From the NCBI GenBank assembly GCA_013400155.1, contig VXBM01001214.1, positions 171,502-235,501 of the forward strand: a DNA stretch of 64,000 bases. Direction: 5' to 3'. Below, one piece after another: positions 37,553 to 46,543 of this stretch. The notes beneath the pieces are model-generated. The model was not told the DNA's origin. It did no database searches and saw nothing but the letters and a program-made list of their open reading frames with translations. Numbering within the stretch: the stretch's first letter is position 1; every line of letters starts with the position of its first letter. Origin of the DNA: Helopsaltes ochotensis (Eukaryota; Chordata; Aves; Passeriformes; Locustellidae). Position numbers and translations under genes: made by a program.

Positions 37553-39177
37553 AATCCTTACTCATATTCAGCTGTAAATGAGATAACAACTTGAGTCCTT
37601 ACATGGTACAAACAGGAGAAATTGGTCCTGCTGTCATTTTCATGCCCTATGTCTACCCAGAGCCTGTGTCTCCATCCTGATGTCAAATCTGTCCTTCTAC
37701 AGAGGAGAAAACTCCCATCTGTGTGACCCTGCAGGAAACCTCTGCTGGAGAGGCCACAGATCACTCAGTCCTGTGCAAAGCATTGTCTGCAAACTCTTTC
37801 TCATTTTTGCAGTTATAAAATAAAAAACATCTTGTGAAGAGATAATCAAATAAAACAAATGCCTATCGGGAAGAGCCAAAATCATATTTAGATTCTATTG
37901 TTTGTGAGTTGCACAAATTTACAGAGTTGTCAGCAAAGTGGTGCTTTTCTATTCTTTGTTCCTGCATATTTCATTTTGATGTTCTCACAAAAGAAACTTC
38001 ACCACTGAAAGGACCTCAAAAACTTAAGAAAGAGTAGGCAGTCATTTCTATCTGTATTTGTGCCACAAAAGACAAAATAATTTTATGAGATAGTGAACAA
38101 TAAATTCTCCTTTGCTCTTCTGATATGGGAGCCACATTTTCTGGGTACAGGGTGCATTTAGTTATAGAAAAATGTTAAAAATGACACCAGGTATAATTCA
38201 CTCAAGAAGCTGAAAAAAGCGAGGCAGCATGAGTCATCTTATTCAAAGTGGAAAGAGAGAAGACTTGTGTTCCTTGACAAAACAAAATTGGACCTAAACC
38301 ATGAAGTGTGTACTGCCCATTATTTGGAATTGCCAGTGAGAACCCTGTGAGCCCAAAGCAGATTGGGCATTGTCCATAGTTGTCTTCCATTGTCTATGGG
38401 AGATGATAAGAAGCAGACAGTAGCTCATTTTAGCCATCCTGCCAAAATCAATAGTGTTTTAGAGAACTTCGGTGAGAAACAACTTGTCGTGCCAGCAACC
38501 GAAGCAGTGTGTGTCAAAGAAATTAAACTCTTCTTTTTACAGGCTTTGGTGTAATTTAAGGGAATGTGAAGGAGGCATTCCCTGAGTTTTGCAGCCCTAA
38601 TAGGGATGGAAGTTACCTCTCTCTGCAGCCTCCTGTTCTGCAAAACTGCCCTCAAGGTCAGCAAAACTTTTGTTTGAGTAAAGACTGAAGGGCTGGAGTA
38701 AGTAGTGTGTCTAAACCTGAGCAGAGTGGTTTGAGCTTCTGAGTTTGGAAAGCTGATCACAGACACTCAGTGCGAGCTCAAGCAGTCCCTTTGTTTTGAG
38801 GGCAAGAGAAGTCTTCAACCCATGACAGCCACTCTCAGCTGTGTGGGCTTCAAGGATGCTTGAAAATTGACAACTGTGAGCCCTCGAAACGTAACCATTT
38901 CCAGCATGCATTGGACTTGTGACTACTTATGTGCCTGTACACCTTGTCTCACACCTTCCTCTGGCCAGCACTGCTCCTCTCCACCTGCTGGAATGCACAG
39001 GGGAAGCTGGGGCAGGATCCAGCACCATCACAAGCAAATTTTTCTCCTCCAAGGGGTCAATTCCCTGCAGAAAAGAAAATCAAAGTACATAAAAATATGA
39101 ACTCCCTTAAATCTCCCTCTCTAAGGCCGTTACACTTTTGAAACAGCTTCACATTCCTAGTAAATGGTCCTAGTGCC
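37553..39177. other. Non-coding DNA, no recognised gene
   Basis: Several short open frames (60-113 codons) lie on both strands between 37.6 and 39.1 kb. They overlap and show no domain, so I do not accept any. Confidence 0.6.
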
Positions 39178-39469
39178 TAAAGGAGCTGCAAGAGAGCTGG
39201 AAAGGGACTTGGGACAAGGGCCTGGAGTGGCAGGACAAGGGGGAATGGCTTCAAAAAGGCTTCTAACCCTGACAGAGGGCAGGGTTAGAGCAGATATTAG
39301 GAAGAAATTCTTTACTGTGAGGGAGGTCAGGCCCTGGCACAGGGTGCCCAGAGGAGCTGTGGCTGCCCCTGGATCCCTGGAAGTGTCCAAGGCCAGGTTG
39401 GGTTGGGCTGTGATATGAATGTGTGATGGTGGAAGGTGTCCCTGCTCAAACCGTTCTATGATTCTATGA
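39178..39469 (+). mobile_element. CR1 fragment, sense, with 3' tail
   Basis: It reads from 'gagagctggaaagggacttggg' through 'ggaagaaattctttactgtgag' and 'cagaggagctgtggctgcccc' to the tail 'accgttctatgattctatgaa'. About 290 bp, 5'-truncated. Part of the usual region before the tail is missing ('cctgctcaaaccg'). Confidence 0.93.
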
Positions 39470-41280
39470 AATCACCTGATTTCAATCAATTATTGAAGGG
39501 CTCTGTGATTAGCTCAGTTGCCAAGACCAATATTTGCCTTTCAGGACTAAGATTGAGCTGTGCTGCTTCAACACAGTAAAATTACAGAAACATTATCAAA
39601 TAAAAAAATGGAAACATTAAAAAAAGTGTAGGTTCTTATCTTATTTCTGCCCTTATGGGAAATAATCCATAACAAAGCACAATCCTTAGATTTGGTCATT
39701 TCTAGCTATAAACCTCCCTTGTAGGTTTTACAAGGTCTCCCAGCCCAGTACCTGCAATAATTATGGGTCTAAAACATGGGACTGTACCTCCCATTATCCC
39801 TACCACCTATGCTTCCAAGAACAGGAAGAAGAATTTATATTCAGCTTTTCCCGTAATCAGAGGTCTTGTCACAGAAGGGACCCACTGTACCCTGTCTGAT
39901 AAATTTCTCAAAAATCACATATTTCTTTTTTTTCTGCATTCTTACTTTCTTTGTATCTCTGTTGACTGATGTATCCTGTATCGGTCTCCTGATGCCCTTC
40001 CATTGTGACTCTAAGTAAAACAATAAAACATAAATGTAAAAATACAGAGTTGACTAACTCTTCAGGTCTGGGATTGGAAAGAAGGCCATCACGGCATGAC
40101 TCAGCACCTGAACATTTATTTTTCCTTGTAATTCTTTAGATGAAAACCCTTCAGGTGAAGTAAATATTCCTAGGTTCAAGTGTAATTTAATTTGTCATGG
40201 TACGTGGGATTTGTTCTACATTCTCTTAATATTTTACCTGGAAAGATTTATCTCTGAGTGTAAAGAAGTAAACCTGTTCAAAACCCATGCAGCCTGTGAG
40301 TAGCTTTGTTTTCAGAGGCATTCATAAATGACAACTAACATGTTTAAAAATGTTTCACCATGATAGTAATAACAATAAAGCCTAATGTTGTGAGACTTCT
40401 TAAAATGTCATTTTCTTAAAGAATAACAATGCCACACCTGTCTTGTCCAGTTATTGGGGGGGGGAGGGTTTTTTTTGCAACCTGAATAATCTGATTTAAA
40501 GATTTATTTCCTAAAATCATTTCCATGTACAATTTCTGTATATTAAATATTTCAATGTAAAAAGAATCTAATGAAATTCTAGTTTTTGTCATATGGGATT
40601 TTGTTATTCAGGTTTTGAATTTAGTTCTGCACCTTGCAGGAGGTGATAAATCAGCGTGTCCCAGTAACAGCAGCTGTTCAGTCACATACACTGTGGCTTC
40701 ATGATTTCAGAATACTAATTTTGACCACTAGTTTTAAAGTGTCAGATCTCAGGTGATTACTTTCCCGATGTTTATTTTCAGAGCCCTTTTTTTGGACAGC
40801 GCTGAATATAAATACAGGTATGGCAGCAGCTCAGCACAAACTGTGTTACAAAACCATTTATCTTTGCTTGTTGAAATAGTTTTTCAAGGTATCGATCCAC
40901 GTTCATTATTTTCCATACAGATTCCTTTTAATGCAGCTGCTTCAACAGTAGACAATAAAGTGTGTCCTTAATGGAATCATTTGCATATTTTCTTAGAGCA
41001 GTAGTCTATTTAAAATGGAGTTTGTCAGGCTTAGATCTCATTTCCTATTTGTTCTTTCATGGTAAAAAGTAAGAAATAAAGAGTAAGTAGGTGAATGCAT
41101 AAAATTTGTGAAGTTCCACTCAAGTATTCCACAAAGGAAAACCAAAATTCTTCTTGTAATTATGCCCTCACTGTACCTTGTTAAAAGATCACCTGAAAAA
41201 AATGCTGAATGCACATTGGATATTTAAAACTGTTGTTGTAGGATGAGTGACTCCAAATATTTTAGAAGCCAAATAGCAGA
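39470..41280. other. Non-coding DNA, no recognised gene
   Basis: This is AT-rich, with no recognisable element. A G run with a short T run lies at 40456-40477. Confidence 0.6.
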
Positions 41281-41729
41281 GAAAAAGCTCTATTGTCTTT
41301 AGGTGTTCCAAAACAGACCTAACATGATTGGTGAATAGGAATTACACTGCTCTAATCCTATTGGTTAAACCAGAGAAACAGCTAAGCACCACCTGGAGAA
41401 AGATTGTTTTGGGAAAGGAGAGTTGTTTGCTAAGATCGTTTTGAGAAGAAGCTTTCCTGAGAAATTTTCCCTTGGGAAAAATTTAGCTGCTAGCAGGCTA
41501 AAATCTCTCAGAACCAGAAATATCAGGCCCACATAAAACAGGTGCCAGACAAACCCAGATGTGAGCACAGCAGCTGCATGGATTCGTGTGTGATATAGAG
41601 TGCTGGTACTGCAGTGGGTTTTAAAATGGAAGTTTCTGTTCAAAGCTCTCAGCCAAGTCTCAGTAGATCTTAAACTTCTGTTGAGACCTTCCACAGACTG
41701 GTCAGGTGAAAAAGAAGTAACTCAATGTT
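41281..41729 (-). other. Unassigned repeat-like or promoter-like sequence next to an LTR
   Basis: On the minus strand this has two CCAAT boxes (complements at 41329-41333 and 41359-41363) and a 109-codon open frame (41365-41694) with no recognised domain. It directly abuts the minus-strand LTR at 41730. It could be adjoining retroviral sequence downstream of that LTR or a second LTR, but I recognise no gag or pol motif and no primer-binding site. Confidence 0.25.
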
Positions 41730-42060
41730 TGTTGAGATAAGACACAGAACGGACCACGCTCACACGCTGAGATGTCCAAGGCAAAAGAAGAAGAAGAAGA
41801 AGTTTTATTTACAAAACCTCGAAATTCAAAAGTGACCATGGATTGGAGGGTGAAGGTGCCACCTCTCCAACCACACTGGTCAAACCAACAGTCCATCAAC
41901 TCTCTCCTCCTCTATGAAAGAATGAAAAACAGCTTATTATTTACATGAACGTGCATGAGAAACTCTATCAGAAAAATGTAAATATCAGAAGACTTAGAAG
42001 GACTTGAGACGAACAGGGCAAAAAATGTTAACTTTATACCAGTGCTTCTCAGCCTTAACT
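41730..42060 (-). mobile_element. LTR of the recurrent family, minus strand
   Basis: The reverse complement matches the 17.5-kb LTR closely: 'tcttctgatatttaca', 'agtttctcatgcac', 'atgtaaataataag', 'gaggaggagagagttgatg', 'ggtttgaccagtgtg' and 'ctccaatccatggtc'. A poly(A) signal AATAAA (complement near 41806) follows, and the end is ...CTCAACA at 41730. A short (GAA)n run sits in the U5 part (41783-41801). The 5' end is approximate. Confidence 0.75.
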
Positions 42061-42322
42061 CCACTTTGGGGATGGCATTTTTCTTAAAGGGTGAGAATGG
42101 AGTTGCAGTGAAACATTCATTTGATATCTGACAATTCTGATGAATATTTTTAAAGGAGAGGTAATATCCCTTCCTAATTCTCAATGTTACCTAATGTTGA
42201 ACAAGGGAAAATACCTTCTCTCTAATAAAGTCATAACCTCTGAACACTGAAACACAAGGATTAACAGGCTGCTTAGCGTTGCCCTAGCTCATGGAACTGA
42301 AAAAGCAGTATTTAGCTATACA

Positions 42323-42432
42323 TGTGTGTGGTTGTGGGTTTTTTGTTTTTTGGTGGTTGTTTTGTTTTGTTTTGGTTTTGGGTTTTTTTTGTTTTTGTTT
42401 TGATTTTTTGGGGGTTTTTTTGGTTTTTTTTT
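42323..42432. repeat. 110-bp G/T-only tract
   Basis: Only G and T except one A near 42403, with TTTTG and GGG motifs. Same composition and orientation as the tract at 36.0 kb. Confidence 0.93.
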
Positions 42433-42633
42433 AAGAGAAATTAAATTATTTCTTCTAAAACCAGCCTGTTGTGGTGAATTCGAAGTGTTAATGGTACCAA
42501 GTGTGGTAGCTGCTCTATATGAGGCTTGCTTTATGCTCTCTTGTTTATTTTGGGATTAGCTATTCCCTAAGAATGTGTTAGAACATGTGTGTAAGCTGGG
42601 CAAAGTATAACATTTGGTTGACTGGTGCTCGAA

Positions 42634-42688
42634 GGTTTTTTTTGTTTTGTTATTTTGGTTTTTGGGTTTTTTTTTTTTGGTGTGTGTG
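42634..42688. repeat. 55-bp G/T-only tract
   Basis: G and T only except one A near 42652, ending in GTGTGTG. A third tract of this class, about 200 bp after the previous one. Confidence 0.88.
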
Positions 42689-43790
42689 CTGTTAAATGTT
42701 AGCACTGACTCTTCAGCAGGACTTTTGGCCTTACCTGTCCCAAGCATTGGCCAGCACACACAGATCTGCTTGTCCCAGCTTCATGTGAGGCAATACAGAG
42801 AAACAAAAAGGGATTACTGAGCATCAGCCTGGACAGCCCAGCTTTACTGGCAGTGCTATTCCAGCACAGAGTGCTCTTCTGCACTCCAGAAAATTAAAAA
42901 TGTCCCCACTTCAAGGCAATGTGTATAAAATCACAGCAAGACTGAACCACTCCAGATCTCAATCCTAATTTAAGTGTTCTAGAGCTTGCTTTCACCTTGT
43001 AGCATTCCTACACTTCTGCCATCGAAATCACATTTTTTCAAACCTGACTTTTTTCTTGCATGAAACAGTGCCTGTCGCTTAGGCATTGTTGAAACTACAG
43101 AAGTTTTAGGGATTTGTATGGTTTCTAGGCAACTAATTAGTTTTAAAGAAGTATATTGTTTCTAGGCAACAAATTCCTATTAACTTTGAGGGCAATTGGT
43201 TTTGTTGCCTCATATTCTTACGAAAAGCCATAGACAGGCATACTTATCTGAACAGGGAAATAATATCTTCAAGGTATTTAGAGGTGTTTAAAATACATTA
43301 CTTTGTTGAAACCGAAACATTTCAAAATAGTGAATATTGCTCAAAGGATTGTTTTTATTACGCTGAGGAGTAAAAAACAAAATTCAAAACCTTGAAAAAT
43401 GTTGAAAGCTTCAGCAAGTAAGAATTCCTTAAAACATCAGCTGTAGTTTTCTTAGGAGCAAAAATAGCAGATAACCTGTCACTGATTCACACAAATACAG
43501 TTTGCACACACTCATCATGTGTCCAGAAAAAAATTGGTCAGTCTTCCTTCTGTACCCCGGCCAGAAGTGTGTGGGGAGTGGTGAAAGTAGCTCCTAAACA
43601 ATACAAAAAGAGTAAGTTTTGTCATTGGGATGGATTAAAGGTTTTGACTAAATAAATTGCATTGCTGAAAGGAGTTTTAAACTGTACATCATCAAAACCA
43701 TTTATTTGACAACCTAAGTCATCATACGTGTCAAGGTGCAGGTCTGCAGGATAGATTTAGCTATTCCCACAAAATCCCTTCCCTTTGCAG

Positions 43791-44009
43791 GAGGGACAGC
43801 CAAAAACTCCCAAAGACTCTGACGAAGATACACAACTCTGCAGAACCATGGAGGTGTTTACAAGTGAGGAAATAAGGACATTTCTCAGTACCTCTGAGGA
43901 GAAAGCTACCAGGCAGACTTCTTCTCAGCTCATTGGAGACAAAGGACTTATTTTCCCAGCTCTTTCTGCTACTGCCCTGGCAATGTGTATTATATTGGTT
44001 TGGGTTTAA
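43791..44009 (+). other. Unrecognised open frame with exon-like features (weak)
   Basis: A pyrimidine-rich stretch and CAG at 43788-43790 could be a splice acceptor. The following frame is open for 72 codons to TAA at 44007-44009. It holds an ATG in good initiation context (43848, ACCATGG), a hydrophilic Glu/Ser/Thr-rich part and a C-terminal hydrophobic stretch of about 20 residues (from LIFPALSA onward), like a tail anchor. Against coding function, a diverged copy of the last ~62 bp at 46235-46297 differs mostly at amino-acid-changing positions, which suggests no constraint. I do not recognise a protein family. It is more likely repeat sequence or chance than a gene. Confidence 0.15.
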
Positions 44010-44020
44010 GAGCAGGATGC
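43941..44020. repeat. Diverged repeat copy 1, beside a CR1 tail
   Basis: This ~80-bp segment is shared (about 80% identical by eye, with a small indel) with 46235-46308. In both places it ends exactly at an antisense CR1 3' tail, and the shared sequence continues into the CR1. Confidence 0.75.
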
Positions 44021-44074
44021 AATCACAGAATCACAGAACAATTTGGGTTGGAAGGGACCTTGCTCATGACCACG
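44021..44074 (-). mobile_element. Short CR1 3' end, antisense
   Basis: 'aatcacagaatcacagaac' followed by 'aatttgggttggaagggacc' is the complement of the CR1 tail and last block. Only ~54 bp remain before unrelated sequence. Confidence 0.85.
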
Positions 44075-44189
44075 TTTAAACAGAAGCATTCGCGGAAATG
44101 TCAAATGGATCAGGCTGGGAATGGAGTTTCATCATGTATTCATAGTCCACATGGAAAAAGTGAGAGAAATGCAGTTCAGAAGGAAATGA

Positions 44190-44499
44190 GAGGGGCCTGC
44201 AAGGAGGCTGGAGAGGGACCTTTTATGAGGGCATGCAGAGATAGAAGTGGGAATGGATACAAACTGAAGGAGATCTAGATTAGATGTTAGGAAGAAATTC
44301 TTGAGAGTGACGGTGGCAAGGCCCTGGCACAGGGTGCTCAGAGAAGCTGTGGTTGCCCCTGGATCCCTGGAAGTGTCCAAGGCCAGGTTGGACAGGGCTT
44401 GGAGCAATCTGGGATAGTGGAAGGTGTCCCTGCCCATGGTACCATCAACATGATGGTCTTTGAAGTCTTTCAACCTGAATAATTCTGTGATTCTATGAA
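44190..44499 (+). mobile_element. CR1 fragment, sense, with 3' tail
   Basis: 'gggcctgcaaggaggctgg', 'gttaggaagaaattcttgag' and 'cagagaagctgtggttgcc', then 'gtggaaggtgtccctgccc', and a tail of 'aattctgtgattctatgaag'. About 310 bp, 5'-truncated. It faces the short antisense CR1 at 44021-44074, giving an inverted pair. Confidence 0.92.
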
Positions 44500-45475
44500 G
44501 TATAAGACAGTGAGGTATGTTGGGATCTTGACCATCAGAAAAAGAAAGAAAAAAATCAAAGAAAGCAGTCTTTTAACAAAAAAATTAGTTTAGACTCGTT
44601 AGTTACACTCTGGCTTGGCTTTCCAAATACTTGAAATTCTATTATGATATTCTGTGATGGAGATTTGCCACAAGTTGTCAGAATTGACTCATGACCTTAA
44701 TTTCACAAGACTTTAATGATCTCAGTATGGGTAATCTACAAGCAAACAAATGTGGCATTTCTTAAATATTGTTAGAACTTGATAATTTGCAAGCAGAAAC
44801 TCATTTAATAGAACTCAATTATTTCTATTATTTCAAGATCCATCACTGAGGAGCTCTGCTATTAGTTATTTTTATTATTAATATTTTCCTCCAGCTTTTC
44901 AAAAATTCAGCTTCACCAATAACCTCTGATCAAAAGTTTTGGCATTTTATTTTTAAGAGAATGAAAGAAAAGAGAACAGAGCGAGTTGCAAGAATCGATA
45001 AAGAAGAAATAGATGCGTTCCTCTAAGCCCAACATCCAGCACTAGGTGTCTACTCTGTTAAATATTAGCAGGCACAAATGTCTTTATGAACATTATTAAA
45101 ACCATTTGTAGAGAGAAGAAAAAGGAGGAGGAAAAAAAGACTCTAGTAGGGATTTTTTTCACCTAATTTCCTTTGGAAATGAGGTTCATGAGTTCATTCT
45201 TTCTTTATTAGTCCATCTGGCACTTCAGCTTCCATTCATGTTGAACATATTTTCCAGATCCAACAAACAAACCACAAAAGAGACATCTTAAGACAACATC
45301 TTATGAACACCTCAGCAAAGTTAAAGTTGTAGCAGCTACATCTGTGGTTGCCCTTGCTGTGGAACAGATTTGTTCCATCATGGACTGCAAGGACCAAGGC
45401 AGAGACAGATCTAAGCCCTGCTGGGGGGATGAAATTCACGTCCCCACTGGCACGGGATGAAATTCAGCTCGGGAG
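44500..45475. other. Non-coding DNA, nothing recognised
   Basis: This is AT-rich sequence with no gene or transposon that I recognise. Just before the CR1 tail, 'gatgaaattca' occurs twice in 45429-45465. Confidence 0.6.
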
Positions 45476-45548
45476 TCACAGAATCACAGAATCACAGAAT
45501 CACAGAATCACAGAATCACAGAATCACAGAATCACAGAATCACAGAAT
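45476..45548. repeat. Octamer array (CACAGAAT)9 at a CR1 3' end
   Basis: Nine perfect tandem copies of an 8-bp unit, 73 bp. Bird CR1s normally end in one to a few such octamers, which take part in target recognition and reverse-transcription priming. This tail is longer than the others in the window, which have one to three units. Confidence 0.95.
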
Positions 45549-45769
45549 TTCTACATTGGAAAGACCTTCAAGATCATCGAGTCCATCCCAGCCCTAACAC
45601 CTCAACTACATCATTGCACCCAGTGCCACATCCAGTTTTTGTTTAAACACATCCAGGGATGGTGACTCCACCACGTCCCCAGGCAGACCATTCCAGTACT
45701 TTATCACTCTTTCCGTGAAAAACCTTTTCCTAATATCCAACCTGTTGCTGTTTTTCTGTAACTGCAACC
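45476..45769 (-). mobile_element. CR1, antisense, 3' part (split by an LTR)
   Basis: It starts with an array of nine octamers (complement of ATTCTGTG). The 3' region follows: 'ccttcaagatcatcgagtcc', 'gtgccacatccagtttttg', 'gggatggtgactccaccacg' and 'ttcctaatatccaacctg'. It stops at 'actgcaacc', where the LTR starts, and resumes at 46105. Confidence 0.93.
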
Positions 45770-46104
45770 TGTGGAGGCCTGGATTAGGAGATCGGCACGG
45801 CTATCACATGCTTTGTGTGACGCTCGGACTTATAACAGACGCTGACACTAACATAGTGGACGGTTACAAGCGTTTATTATCTCACACGTGTGGGTTTATA
45901 TACCTTAGGATTCTTCACTACGTCAGAAGGCTCTTGCCCAACTTCCTTTGGTTAGTAGAAGAGAATGGAAAAATACTGGCATGCTGTTAGTGGGGGTTTT
46001 ACATTCCTAGGATGATAGCTTATCTCAGGGAGGATGGAGTGTCCTTCTGCTCTGACCGTTACAAACCGATATCTTCCGAGCGCCTGTCCCTACATGCAAC
46101 CACA
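45770..46104 (-). mobile_element. Complete solo LTR with target-site duplication
   Basis: This is a 335-bp element with the terminal inverted repeat TGTGG...CCACA. On the minus strand it holds a TATA box (TATATAAA, complement at 45895-45902) and a poly(A) signal AATAAA (complement at 45873-45878) in LTR order. Flanks are GCAACC (45764-45769) and CCAACC (46105-46110), a 6-bp target-site duplication with one mismatch, the length typical of class II (ERVK-like) elements. It splits an antisense CR1 whose two halves join across it. Many CpG sites remain, which suggests youth. No internal retroviral genes are present, consistent with recombination between two LTRs. I see no related copy in this window. 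Confidence 0.9.
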
Positions 46105-46234
46105 CCAACCTATATTTCCCTTGGGGCAGCTTGAGATTGTGTCCTCTCCTTCTGTCAGTTGCTGCCTGGGGAAAGAGACCAACTTCCAGCTGACTACAGC
46201 CACCCTTCAGAAGGTTGTAGAGAGTGATAAGGTC
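46105..46234 (-). mobile_element. CR1, antisense, 5' remainder beyond the LTR
   Basis: 'cttggggcagcttgagattg', 'tcagttgctgcctggggaaag' and 'gttgtagagagtgataaggtc' continue the CR1 of 45476-45769. The element's own 5' truncation point is at about 46234, where the shared ~75-bp segment begins. Confidence 0.9.
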
Positions 46235-46308
46235 AAAGAACTTATTTTCACAGCTTTTTCTGCTACTACCCTGGCAATCTGGATTATCCTGGTTTAAGTG
46301 CAGAAGCC
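46235..46308. repeat. Diverged repeat copy 2, beside a CR1 tail
   Basis: Matches 43941-44020. It starts exactly at the truncated end of one CR1 and ends exactly at the tail of the next. The short open frame it contains differs from copy 1 mainly at non-synonymous positions. Confidence 0.75.
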
Positions 46309-46543
46309 AATCATAGAATCACAGAACAATTTGGGTTGCAAGGGACCTTGAAAATCATCTCATTCCACCTCCTGCCACTGGCAGGGACACCTTCCACTAT
46401 CCCAGGCTGCTCCAAGCCACGTCCAGCCTGGTCTTGGACATTTCCAGGGATCCAGGGGCAGCCACAGCTTCTCTGGCCACCCTGTGCCAGGGCCTCGCCA
46501 CCCTCACTCTCAAGAATTTCTTCTTAATATCTGATCTAAATCT
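46309..46543 (-). mobile_element. CR1 fragment, antisense, with 3' tail
   Basis: Tail 'aatcatagaatcacagaac', then 'aatttgggttgcaagggacc', 'ggacaccttccactatccc', 'ggcagccacagcttctctgg' and 'cttaatatctgatctaaatc'. About 235 bp, 5'-truncated. Confidence 0.93.

Larger units (their letters stand above)
42061..43790. other. Non-coding DNA with two G/T-only tracts
   Basis: No recognisable gene. It contains the G/T tracts at 42323-42432 and 42634-42688. A 12-bp string 'gtttctaggcaa' occurs twice, about 40 bp apart, near 43.1 kb. Confidence 0.6.

Noticed and set aside
45476..45548. Regular short repeats suggestive of a CRISPR array
   Set aside because: The 8-bp units are contiguous with no spacers and are the complemented CR1 octamer tail in a eukaryotic genome.
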